Part shown: one piece after another, positions 1 to 5,910 of the stretch
How positions within the stretch are numbered: position 1 is the stretch's first letter
Layout of the letters: each line of letters begins with the position of its first letter
From: Paracoccaceae bacterium
GTDB taxonomy: Bacteria > Pseudomonadota > Alphaproteobacteria > Rhodobacterales > Rhodobacteraceae
Direction: 5' to 3'
NCBI GenBank assembly: GCA_015485015.1
Contig: WFUK01000327.1
Location: 1 to 9,473, forward strand
DNA: 9,473 nt
Made by a program: the position numbers and the translations under genes
Notes under the pieces: model-generated
The model's database searches: none
What the model was told of the DNA's origin: nothing
Seen by the model: only the letters and a program-made list of their open reading frames with translations

Positions 1-1
1 C

Positions 2-241
2 CCGATCGCGCAGCTCGGCGAGGTCCAGCTACGCGCAGGCGCATGGGCCGGTATGTTCGAATATCCGGATTTTGCGTTAAAGGCTTATGGCAAAGGTTTG
101 CCTATCTGGGGCCGTTACATCGGCGTGCCCGGCCTCTCCCTCACAGCCCGCATAGGCCGCACAGATGTGCAGCTAAAGATTACCCGCGGGCTGACCAATG
201 CAAATGCAATCGTGACGCTGCAAGTAGGGAGGACGTTTTGA
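2..241 (+). CDS. 3' end of an unrecognised protein gene (partial)
   Basis: This frame is open from the first complete codon of the window to a TGA at 239-241, giving the last 79 residues of a longer protein. I do not recognise the family. The visible part begins PIAQLGEVQLRAGAWAG and ends in alternating polar and hydrophobic residues (NANAIVTLQVGRTF). A C-terminal beta-strand ending in phenylalanine is reminiscent of outer-membrane barrel proteins, but it would also fit a phage structural protein; neither is established. The best evidence that the frame is real is its end: the stop overlaps the ATG of the next small gene as TGATG, with a strong ribosome site inside the 3' end. An internal ATG at 53 exists, but the frame is open upstream of it, so it is unlikely to be the true start. 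Confidence 0.55.
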   Translation, partial: PIAQLGEVQLRAGAWAGMFEYPDFALKAYGKGLPIWGRYIGVPGLSLTARIGRTDVQLKITRGLTNANAIVTLQVGRTF

Positions 242-243
242 TG
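226..243 (+). promoter_or_regulatory. Ribosome binding site and TGATG junction of the 60-residue gene
   Basis: AGGGAGGA at 226-233 lies seven bases before the ATG at 241-243, and that ATG shares its A with the TGA stop of the preceding gene. The near-consensus Shine-Dalgarno site inside the upstream coding sequence fixes the start at 241. A longer open frame begins at 43 but has no comparable site. The arrangement suggests translational coupling between the two genes. Confidence 0.65.
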
Positions 244-423
244 ATCTATTTTATTGCCATCCTTTACGCGATGTATGCCGCTGGGATTATCCGTGGAAAT
301 TTTCTTAGCATGGAAGAAGGTAGCAACTTCAAGCAATATGCACGGGTTTTTATTATTTGCCTGTTTTGGCCGTATCTTTTTGGGTTCAAGTCGTCTCAGC
401 CAAAAAGATATCGGGCTTTTTAG
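241..423 (+). CDS. Small two-helix membrane protein (60 aa), hypothetical
   Basis: The predicted protein has 60 residues and starts at the ATG overlapping the upstream stop. Residues about 2-19 (IYFIAILYAMYAAGII) and 34-50 (ARVFIICLFWPYLFGF) are hydrophobic and long enough to cross the membrane. A short polar loop (MEEGSNFKQY) lies between them and the tail is basic (KSSQPKRYR). By the positive-inside rule both ends are probably cytoplasmic. Small size, two helices and a basic tail are also seen in phage holins and in small membrane accessory proteins, but no family motif is recognisable, so no function is assigned. The palindromic repeat begins eight bases after the stop and may end its transcript. 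The sequence is more AT-rich than the flagellar genes, which fits an accessory origin. Confidence 0.6.
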   Translation: MIYFIAILYAMYAAGIIRGNFLSMEEGSNFKQYARVFIICLFWPYLFGFKSSQPKRYRAF

Positions 424-430
424 GACACGG

Positions 431-477
431 AAACCGTCCGCCCTAAGCCCCTCAAAATTCAGGGCGGACGGTTTAGA
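431..477 (+). repeat. Palindromic intergenic repeat, copy 1
   Basis: A perfect 14-bp inverted repeat has arms AAACCGTCCGCCCT (431-444) and AGGGCGGACGGTTT (461-474), separated by 16 bases containing CTCAAAATTC. It lies just after the 60-residue gene and could act as a terminator, but the T-run after the stem is short (TTTAGA). The same sequence recurs at 889-943 with the loop also largely conserved. A simple terminator would not need a conserved loop, so this looks more like a REP- or MITE-like repetitive element. Confidence 0.75.
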
Positions 478-543
478 ATATTCCTTTGTAGTTACTATAG
501 CAGAGTGTAAACGAATATTTGAACAAGAAAAAATGGAGCTGAA

Positions 544-756
544 ATGAAAAACTTAGACGGAAAAGCTGTAGCGAAGAAGTTATTTGACCACAAAGTAGTC
601 GAAACTCGGTGCGAAAATGGGAAAGTTGTCTTCCAAGAGCAATGTGATTTGTATTACGATGTCGAGCTTAATCCAGATGAGGCGGAAGCATTCGCTCATT
701 ACATTAATGACCTTGCTTTAGAAGCGCGCAGGCAACAAATCGTAAACGATAAATGA
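544..756 (+). CDS. Hypothetical protein (70 aa)
   Basis: I do not recognise this protein. It has 70 residues, is rich in charged residues and has no membrane segment or signal peptide, so it is probably cytoplasmic. The N-terminal half contains MKNLDGKAVAKKLFDHKVVETR followed by a likely beta-hairpin (ENGKVVFQEQCDLYYDVEL). The C-terminal half (PDEAEAFAHYINDLALEARRQQ) reads as one amphipathic helix. The ATG at 544 is supported by GGAG at 535-538, five bases upstream. The gene sits between the two copies of the palindromic repeat and is AT-rich like the rest of the left region. After its TGA the same frame stays open for another 42 codons, which could be chance or the remains of a longer gene. 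Confidence 0.6.
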   Translation: MKNLDGKAVAKKLFDHKVVETRCENGKVVFQEQCDLYYDVELNPDEAEAFAHYINDLALEARRQQIVNDK

Positions 757-888
757 ATTTATCAATATTTAGAGGCGGGCATTTTAATAGGTAAAGCGGA
801 CAGCGAGGATATCATTATCGTTTTGAAAATGGGCACACCAACAAAATTGGATTTGGCTATCCATTTGATCCCAAAATCGTAAAGCGCA
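757..888. other. AT-rich intergenic stretch with no supported gene
   Basis: Between the 70-residue gene and the second repeat I see no gene with a start and a ribosome site. The frame of the upstream gene stays open from 757 to a TAA at 880-882 (IYQYLEAGILIGKADSEDII and onward), but it contains only one late ATG and no Shine-Dalgarno site. Confidence 0.4.
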
Positions 889-943
889 AAACCGTCCGCC
901 CTAAGTCTCTCAAAATTCAAGGCGGACGGGCGGACGATTTAGA
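889..943 (+). repeat. Palindromic intergenic repeat, copy 2, with 8-bp internal duplication
   Basis: This is a second copy of the element at 431-477. The arms are CCGTCCGCC (892-900) and GGCGGACGG (921-929), and the loop differs from copy 1 at only a few bases. The right arm carries a tandem duplication, GGCGGACG at 921-928 and again at 929-936, so this copy is 8 bp longer. Read on the minus strand, the stem ends in GGACGGTTTT, so it could serve as an intrinsic terminator for the pdxA and tRNA-Thr transcript coming from the right. The long loop makes it an unusual terminator. Confidence 0.7.
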
Positions 944-984
944 TTAAGAAAATATCGCAACACATTGATAACATGAAATTAAAA

Positions 985-1060
985 TGGTGCCCCATGACGG
1001 ATTTGAACCGCCGACCTACTATTTACGAAACAGTTGCTCTACCAACTGAGCTAATGGGGC
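985..1060 (-). tRNA. tRNA-Thr (anticodon CGT)
   Basis: Read on the minus strand this is a complete 76-base cloverleaf with CCA encoded. The acceptor stem is GCCCCAT/ATGGGGC with discriminator A. The D arm is GCTC-AGTTGGTA-GAGC. The anticodon arm is ACTGT, loop TTCGTAA, ATAGT. The variable loop is AGGTC and the T arm is GGCGG-TTCAAAT-CCGTC with one G-U pair. The loop places CGT at positions 34-36, which reads the threonine codon ACG. Its first ten bases are also the last ten bases of pdxA on the same strand, so it is probably at least partly made from the pdxA transcript. Its 3' end faces the AT-rich accessory region, the usual geometry for an element integrated at a tRNA gene. Confidence 0.96.
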
Positions 1061-2052
1061 ATTATGCGCGGTTTAGCGGGGCTGGCTTGGGCTTTCAAGA
1101 GCTTTTCTGCCATTTCAAGCGCCGTGATCATGCTGGACGCATCCGCGATTCCTTGGCCGGCAATATCAAAGGCGGTGCCGTGGTCGGGCGAGGTGCGGAT
1201 AAATGGCAGGCCAAGGGTGATATTCACGCCCTTTTCCAGCCCGAGATATTTTACCGGAATCAGCCCTTGATCGTGATATTGCGCCACCACCACGTCAAAT
1301 TTCCCCTGTCGCGCCATCATATAAACCGTATCTCCGGGCCATGGACCGCTCACCGCCAGCCCCTCGGCCTGCATGGCCTTGATCGCGGGGGAAATGATGT
1401 GGATTTCCTCGTCGCCAAAGCGCCCGCCTTCGCCCGCATGGGGGTTCAGCCCCGCTACGGCGATGCGGGGATGCGGCACGCCCATGGCCTCCAGCCCTTG
1501 CTGCGCCAGCCGGATCGCATGAATTTGCGCGGGGTAATCCGCCGCCTCGATCGCATCGCGCAGAGCCATATGGATGGTGACCAGCACGGTTTTTATCTCG
1601 TCATTGGCCAGCATCATCGCCACCTCGGCCTTGGCGTGATCCGCCAAAATCTCGGTATGGCCGGGATAGTTATGACCAGCGGCTTTTAGCGCTTCTTTAT
1701 GGATCGGCGCGGTGACGATGCCCGAAATATCGCCCTTCAGAGAAAGCTCGATCCCCTTGGCAATGGCGGCGTAAGCGGCCTGTCCGGCTTCGGGGCTGAC
1801 CACGCCGAAAGCAGGCCTTTTTGTAAGCTGAGTGGTGGCCAGCACATTAAAAGCGCCGACCCTGCGATCCGTGATATTTTGCATTTCATATACAGGAACC
1901 GAAAAAAGTGTCGCGGCGGCGCGGATGACATTCGGGTCTCCCAAAATCGGAAAGTCCGAACAATCGGGCCGAGCCATTAAAGCCTTCAGCGTGATTTCAG
2001 GGCCGATGCCCGCGGGGTCGCCCATGGTCAGGGCTAGGGTTTTTTGGGTCAT
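1051..2052 (-). CDS. pdxA: 4-hydroxythreonine-4-phosphate dehydrogenase PdxA
   Basis: PdxA oxidises 4-phosphohydroxy-L-threonine with NAD(P); the product decarboxylates to 3-amino-2-oxopropyl phosphate, which PdxJ then uses to make pyridoxine 5'-phosphate in the cytoplasm. The chosen start gives 333 residues, normal for the family. Residues 9-19 are the family signature TMGDPAGIGPE. TAPIHKEAL at 114-122 and GHTE at 131-134 belong to the substrate site. The three family metal ligands are seen as H161 (TIHMALRD), H205 (LNPHAGEGG) and H260 (QYHDQGLIPVK). HGTAFDIAG at 291-299 is also conserved. I placed the start at the ATG at 2050-2052 because MTQKTLALTMGDPAG matches the usual N-terminus; a longer frame from a TTG at 2094 adds 14 unlikely residues. 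The ribosome site is weak (AGG near the ATG). The stop codon lies inside the tRNA-Thr gene. The gene is divergent from motB and has no rsmA neighbour in this window. Confidence 0.95.
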   Translation of the reverse strand: MTQKTLALTMGDPAGIGPEITLKALMARPDCSDFPILGDPNVIRAAATLFSVPVYEMQNITDRRVGAFNVLATTQLTKRPAFGVVSPEAGQAAYAAIAKGIELSLKGDISGIVTAPIHKEALKAAGHNYPGHTEILADHAKAEVAMMLANDEIKTVLVTIHMALRDAIEAADYPAQIHAIRLAQQGLEAMGVPHPRIAVAGLNPHAGEGGRFGDEEIHIISPAIKAMQAEGLAVSGPWPGDTVYMMARQGKFDVVVAQYHDQGLIPVKYLGLEKGVNITLGLPFIRTSPDHGTAFDIAGQGIADASSMITALEMAEKLLKAQASPAKPRIMPH

Positions 2053-2167
2053 GCGCCTGATTAACGCGGGGCTAACCATGCTGGCAAGGAACAATTTTAG
2101 CTTTAGCGCCTTGGTAAGGTTTTGCCTTCTATATGGCCCTTGGGAAGTGGAATATACGGGGGCCGAT
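2053..2167. other. Divergent intergenic region between pdxA and motB
   Basis: These 115 bases must carry the start signals for pdxA (leftward) and, if motB has its own promoter, for the flagellar genes (rightward). I see no confident sigma-70, sigma-28 or CtrA site. A TGG...TTGC pair near 2112-2125 resembles a sigma-54 promoter but is one base too short. A run of G at 2159-2162, just before the motB ATG, is the only ribosome-site candidate for motB. Confidence 0.5.
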
Positions 2168-3025
2168 ATGGCAGGGAATCAAGGGGACAATTTGCGCCCG
2201 ATTATCATTATTAAACGGAAAAAAATCATCGCGGGCGGGCATCATGGCGGCGCGTGGAAGGTGGCCTATGCGGATTTTGTAACCGCGATGATGGCGTTTT
2301 TCCTGCTGATGTGGCTGCTGAATGCCACCACCGAGGAGCAGCGGCAGGGCATTGCGGCCTATTTTAACCCCGGCATTCCGATATTTGCCGAAGATGGCGG
2401 CGGGGCCGGGATGTTTGGCGGCGAGACGGTTTTTTCCGAGGATACAAAAACCAATGTTGAAAGCGGCACCGTGGGCGAGCAGGCCGAGGATGTCTCGGGG
2501 CAGGATGGCTCGACCGGCACCTCCGCCGAGGATCCGAGCGGCGAGGGGGATGTATCGGATGCGCAATTTGCCGAAGTAGAGAATATGTTTCGCGGCAATA
2601 CCGGCGAGAGCTGGGTCGAGGACCCGCTTTTGCAGCATGTATCCACCCGCGTAACCGATGAGGGGCTGATTATCGATGTGTTTGACCTGCCGGATTCGCC
2701 GCTTTTCGAGGCCGGAACCAACCAGCCAACGCCAAAATTATTTGCCCTGCTGGAGATGATCAGCCGCGTGCTGGGCACGGTCACCAATCAGATCGCGCTG
2801 GTCGGGCATATTGATGCCGCGCCCGAGGGTGAAGGCGCGCCCGACGGCTTTGCGCTCACCGGCGGGCGGGCTTTGATGGCCAATGCGATCATGCTCGAAC
2901 ACGGGATAAGTGCGCAGCGGTTTCAGCGCCTGACCGGTGCCTCGGACCGCAAGCCGGTGGGGGAGGGCGCGCCGCCTTATCGCAACCGGCGGCTGGAGAT
3001 CACGCTTTTGCGAAATGACCGCTAG
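2168..3025 (+). CDS. motB: Flagellar motor stator protein MotB
   Basis: MotB anchors the MotA/MotB ion channel to peptidoglycan and carries the essential channel aspartate. The protein is 285 residues. A short basic cytoplasmic start (IIIIKRKKIIAGGHHGGAWK) precedes a single membrane helix containing YADFVTAMMAFFLLMWLL; D36 in YADF corresponds to the proton-binding aspartate of the family. Residues about 75-135 are an acidic, Gly/Ser-rich periplasmic linker. The C-terminal third is an OmpA-like peptidoglycan-binding domain, with LVGHIDAAPEG, GGRALMANAIML and the closing RNRRLEI motif. The ATG at 2168 gives the usual N-terminus; the frame is open back to 1832, but that part lies opposite pdxA. 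No motA is adjacent. motB heads the flagellar run, so stator and hook genes are probably expressed together. Confidence 0.92.
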   Translation: MAGNQGDNLRPIIIIKRKKIIAGGHHGGAWKVAYADFVTAMMAFFLLMWLLNATTEEQRQGIAAYFNPGIPIFAEDGGGAGMFGGETVFSEDTKTNVESGTVGEQAEDVSGQDGSTGTSAEDPSGEGDVSDAQFAEVENMFRGNTGESWVEDPLLQHVSTRVTDEGLIIDVFDLPDSPLFEAGTNQPTPKLFALLEMISRVLGTVTNQIALVGHIDAAPEGEGAPDGFALTGGRALMANAIMLEHGISAQRFQRLTGASDRKPVGEGAPPYRNRRLEITLLRNDR

Positions 3026-3126
3026 GGGCTAAATTTAGATACAATTTTGTCTGTTAGCGGGTTCTTAACCGAAGCGGGCCAAGAGTGGGAGCTGAACATG
3101 TAGTTTAGTATTGAAAAGGACTTTCG
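3026..3126 (+). promoter_or_regulatory. flgE leader with nested AT-rich dyad and start-stop codon pair
   Basis: This 101-base gap is the only sizeable break in the flagellar run. It starts with the 10-bp palindrome CTAAATTTAG (3029-3038) and an imperfect nested dyad (GCTAA at 3028 with TTAGC at 3054-3058; ACAA/TTGT at 3041-3050). GGGAG at 3087-3091 is followed six bases later by ATG directly joined to TAG (3098-3103). The flgE ribosome site AAGGA is at 3116-3120. No promoter was recognised with confidence. Confidence 0.35.
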
Positions 3127-4428
3127 ATGACCCTCTCCAGCTCTATGAATGCGGGCGTTTCCGGCCTGAATGTGAATGCCAGTAAGCTGGCCACTATCTC
3201 GGATAATATCGCCAATTCCAAGACCTTTGGCTATAAGCGTGTGGATGCCGATTTCACCGCGATGACCCTTGCGGGCCGCGCCGGTGGCTATGTGGCGGGC
3301 GGGGTGCGGGTTTCGACCTTTCGCAATATCTCCACCCAGGGCTCGCTGATTACCACCGCCAATTCGATGGATATCGCCATTGGCGGGCGCGGCTTTTTGC
3401 CGGTGACGCCGAGTTCTTCCTTGGCGGATACCAGCGCCGCCCTGCCGCTGCGCCTGGCCACCACCGGATCCTTCCGCCCCGATGCCGAGGGGGTTTTGAC
3501 CAGTAATAGCGGCTTGGTGCTGATGGGCTGGCCCGCAGACCCTGACGGCACCTTTCCGCCCTTCCCGCGCGATAGCGCAGCGGGGCTGGTGCCGGTAAAT
3601 ATCGCCCATAACCAATTTGCCGCCAATCCAACCACGGAAATCCAGCTCGGCATCAATCTGCCCGCCACCGCCACGCAGGCGGGCGGCACAGGGGATCCGT
3701 TTGATCTGTCGATCGAGTATTTTGACAATCTCGGTACCACCCAAACCATGACCGCCACCTTCACCCCGATTGTGCCCGTCACCGGCCAATCCAACCAATG
3801 GACGATGGAAATTACCGATCTGGCCACCGGCGCGGCCCCGATTGCCGAATTCACCGTGCAATTTGATGCCTCCACCGCCACCGGTGGCTCGCTTTTGAGC
3901 GTTACACCGGTTTATGGCGGGGCCTATAATGCGGCCACGGGCGATATGAATGTGACCTTTGATCGTGGGCCGGTCGATATCAATATCGGCCTGCTTGGCT
4001 CGAATGACCGGATGACCCAGCTTTCCAGCAGCTTCGCGCCGATTAACCTTTCCAAAAATGGCGCCCCGACCGGCAATGTGATTGGCATGGAAATCGATAA
4101 AAACGGGGTGGTTTCGGCCAATTACGATACCGGATTCAGCAAGGAAATCTTCCGCGTGCCGCTGATTGATGTGCCCAATGCGAACGCGCTGGAAGCCCTG
4201 CCAAACCAGACCTACGCGGTCACCCGTGATAGCGGCGCGATGTTCCTTTGGGATGCAGGCTCTGGCCCTACGGGCGAGACCATCGGCTATGCCCGCGAGG
4301 AAAGCACCACCGATATCGCGGGCGAGCTAACGGCGCTGATCCAGACCCAGCGCGCCTATTCCTCCAACGCAAAAATCATCCAGACCGTGGATGAAATGCT
4401 GCAAGAAACCACCAATATCAAGCGCTAA
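3127..4428 (+). CDS. flgE: Flagellar hook protein FlgE
   Basis: FlgE subunits are exported through the flagellar type III apparatus and polymerise into the hook, the flexible joint between rod and filament. The protein has 433 residues, normal for the family. The N-terminus (SSSMNAGVSGLNVNASKLATISDNIAN) is the Flg_bb_rod helix shared by the axial proteins, and NSKTFGYKR follows as expected. The C-terminus (ELTALIQTQRAYSSNAKIIQ...DEMLQETTNIKR) is the matching Flg_bbr_C helix; the two pair to form the inner core of the hook. The middle is Thr/Gly/Ala-rich beta structure, as in the exposed hook domains. There is no signal peptide, as expected for type III export. AAGGA at 3116-3120 sets the start at 3127. 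flgK follows after 24 bases. Other rod and hook proteins share both end motifs, but the length and the flgK-flgL neighbours fit FlgE. Confidence 0.93.
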   Translation: MTLSSSMNAGVSGLNVNASKLATISDNIANSKTFGYKRVDADFTAMTLAGRAGGYVAGGVRVSTFRNISTQGSLITTANSMDIAIGGRGFLPVTPSSSLADTSAALPLRLATTGSFRPDAEGVLTSNSGLVLMGWPADPDGTFPPFPRDSAAGLVPVNIAHNQFAANPTTEIQLGINLPATATQAGGTGDPFDLSIEYFDNLGTTQTMTATFTPIVPVTGQSNQWTMEITDLATGAAPIAEFTVQFDASTATGGSLLSVTPVYGGAYNAATGDMNVTFDRGPVDINIGLLGSNDRMTQLSSSFAPINLSKNGAPTGNVIGMEIDKNGVVSANYDTGFSKEIFRVPLIDVPNANALEALPNQTYAVTRDSGAMFLWDAGSGPTGETIGYAREESTTDIAGELTALIQTQRAYSSNAKIIQTVDEMLQETTNIKR

Positions 4429-4452
4429 TCACCATTTGAAAGGGGTTAAGAC

Positions 4453-5910
4453 ATGAGTATTTCAGCCGCAATATCCAATGCCTATTCGGGGCTAAGCTCG
4501 GTCTCGCGCATGGCCGAAACCGTGTCCAACAACATTTCAAACGCCATGAACGAAAACTATGCCCGCCGCGAGGTGATCACCGGCCAGCGCGTGCGTGACG
4601 GGCAGGGTATGGGGGTTACGGTTTCCTCGATTGACCGCGCGATGGACCAGCTTGCCACCGCATCGCGCCGCGCGCGGGGGGCGGAAATGGGCAATGCCAA
4701 TGTGCTAAGTCAAGCCAATGCCCGCCTGGCCGAGGCGATGGGCGTGCCCGGTGATGCCGGCGCGCTGGGCAGCCGGATGCTGGCCTTTGAAAACGCCCTG
4801 CGCAGCGCAGCGGATAATCCGGCCTCCGCCCCGGCGCGCGAAAAGGTGCTGAGCGAGGCCAATACCCTGCTTGGCGCGGTGAAATCGATTTCGACCCAGA
4901 CCATGGCGGTGCGCATGGATGCGGATGCCCAGATCGCCACTCAGGTGCGCGATGTGAATGTGGCGCTGAAAAAGATCGAAGCTGTGAATATGGAGATCAG
5001 GCTACGGCAAGGCAGCGGCAATACCGCTGCGCTGGAAGACGTGCGCAAACAACTGATTGATGAAGTATCCAGCGTGATCCCGATCAAGCAAATCTCGCGC
5101 GAAGGCGGGGTGGTGGCGCTTTATTCCGAAGGCGGCGCGGCGCTGATTGATGGCAAAGCCGCCGAGCTTGGCTTTACCGCCACGCCAGTGATTACCCCGA
5201 ATATGACGCTGGCCTCGGGCGGGCTTTCGGGCCTTACCCTGAATGGCCGCGCCATGAGCATCGGCACCGGCAGCGGCCAGCTTGAGGGCGGCACAATGGC
5301 GGCGGCGTTTAATGTGCGCGATGGGCTGACCCCTGAATTTAACGCTCGCATCGATGCCGTGGCGCTGGATATTGTGGAGCGTTTTCAAAGCCCTACCACC
5401 GATCCGAGCCTTGCGGTCGGCGATGCGGGGCTATTCACGGATAACGGCGCGGCTTTTGTAGCAGGAAACGAGCTGGCGCTGGCGCAAAGGCTGGAGATTA
5501 ACGCAGCGGTTGACCCATCCCAAGGCGGCGATCTTTGGCGCTTGCGAGACGGGATCAACGCCGCAGTGCAAGGTCCGGCAGGCGATGATAGCCAGCTCCG
5601 CCGCATGGTGGACGCCATGCAAGCCGAGCGCTCCCCAAGCGCTGCCACCGGATTAACCAGCCTGGTAAGCGCCAGCGAACTGGCCGAGGGTCTCACCGCG
5701 CTGGTAGCGGCGCAGGCCTCGCGGGCCGAAAGCACCAGCGCCTATAATGCCGGACAATTTGATATTCTGCGCCAAAGCGAGCTGAGCATTACCGGCGTCG
5801 ATACCGATTATGAAATGCAACAGCTTCTGATGATCGAGCAAGCCTACGCCGCCAATGCGCGGGTGATTTCCACCGCTGATCAGCTCATGCAAACCTTGCT
5901 GGAGATATAG
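4453..5910 (+). CDS. flgK: Flagellar hook-associated protein 1 FlgK
   Basis: FlgK forms the first junction ring between hook and filament. The protein has 485 residues. The N-terminal axial motif is ISNAYSGLSSVSRMAETVSNNISNA (about 6-30), followed by ENYARREV, a FlgK-like match to the NxxGYSRR region. A long helical segment at about 80-210 contains ALRSAADNPASAPAREKVLSEA, typical of FlgK. The C-terminus has DTDYEMQQLLMIEQAYAANARVISTADQLMQTLL, the Flg_bbr_C helix. The start is set by AGGGG at 4441-4445, seven bases before the ATG. Its TAG stop is immediately followed by the flgL ATG, so flgK and flgL are very likely translated in tandem, which suits two junction proteins needed together. It is somewhat shorter than enterobacterial FlgK, which reflects variation in the surface domain. 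Confidence 0.93.
   Translation: MSISAAISNAYSGLSSVSRMAETVSNNISNAMNENYARREVITGQRVRDGQGMGVTVSSIDRAMDQLATASRRARGAEMGNANVLSQANARLAEAMGVPGDAGALGSRMLAFENALRSAADNPASAPAREKVLSEANTLLGAVKSISTQTMAVRMDADAQIATQVRDVNVALKKIEAVNMEIRLRQGSGNTAALEDVRKQLIDEVSSVIPIKQISREGGVVALYSEGGAALIDGKAAELGFTATPVITPNMTLASGGLSGLTLNGRAMSIGTGSGQLEGGTMAAAFNVRDGLTPEFNARIDAVALDIVERFQSPTTDPSLAVGDAGLFTDNGAAFVAGNELALAQRLEINAAVDPSQGGDLWRLRDGINAAVQGPAGDDSQLRRMVDAMQAERSPSAATGLTSLVSASELAEGLTALVAAQASRAESTSAYNAGQFDILRQSELSITGVDTDYEMQQLLMIEQAYAANARVISTADQLMQTLLEI

Noticed and set aside
43..240. Longer frame leading into the 60-residue membrane protein
   Set aside because: It overlaps the open upstream gene in another frame, has an arginine- and proline-rich shadow-like composition, and the strong ribosome site points to the ATG at 241.
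254..547. 97-codon frame ending in an ATGA overlap with the 70-residue gene
   Set aside because: It runs out of frame across the 60-residue gene and through the palindromic repeat, with no ribosome site at any start; the ATGA overlap is probably chance.
757..882. In-frame 42-codon extension after the stop of the 70-residue gene
   Set aside because: It has no start or ribosome site of its own, and a run of this length without stops is not rare; there is no sign of programmed readthrough.
2112..2125. Sigma-54-like TGG...TTGC promoter before motB
   Set aside because: The spacing between the GG and GC elements is nine bases instead of ten and the flanking consensus is poor.
1832..2167. 112-codon N-terminal extension of motB
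   Set aside because: It lies opposite pdxA and the divergent promoter region, and MotB proteins begin where the ATG at 2168 places the start.
3065..3070. TTAACC as a CtrA half-site before flgE
   Set aside because: CtrA sites need a second TTAA at fixed spacing, which is absent; a lone six-base match is not enough.
3022..3881. Long minus-strand open frames opposite flgE, and similar ones opposite flgK, flgL and flgI
   Set aside because: They are antisense shadows of GC-rich coding sequence, with no recognisable domains or ribosome sites.
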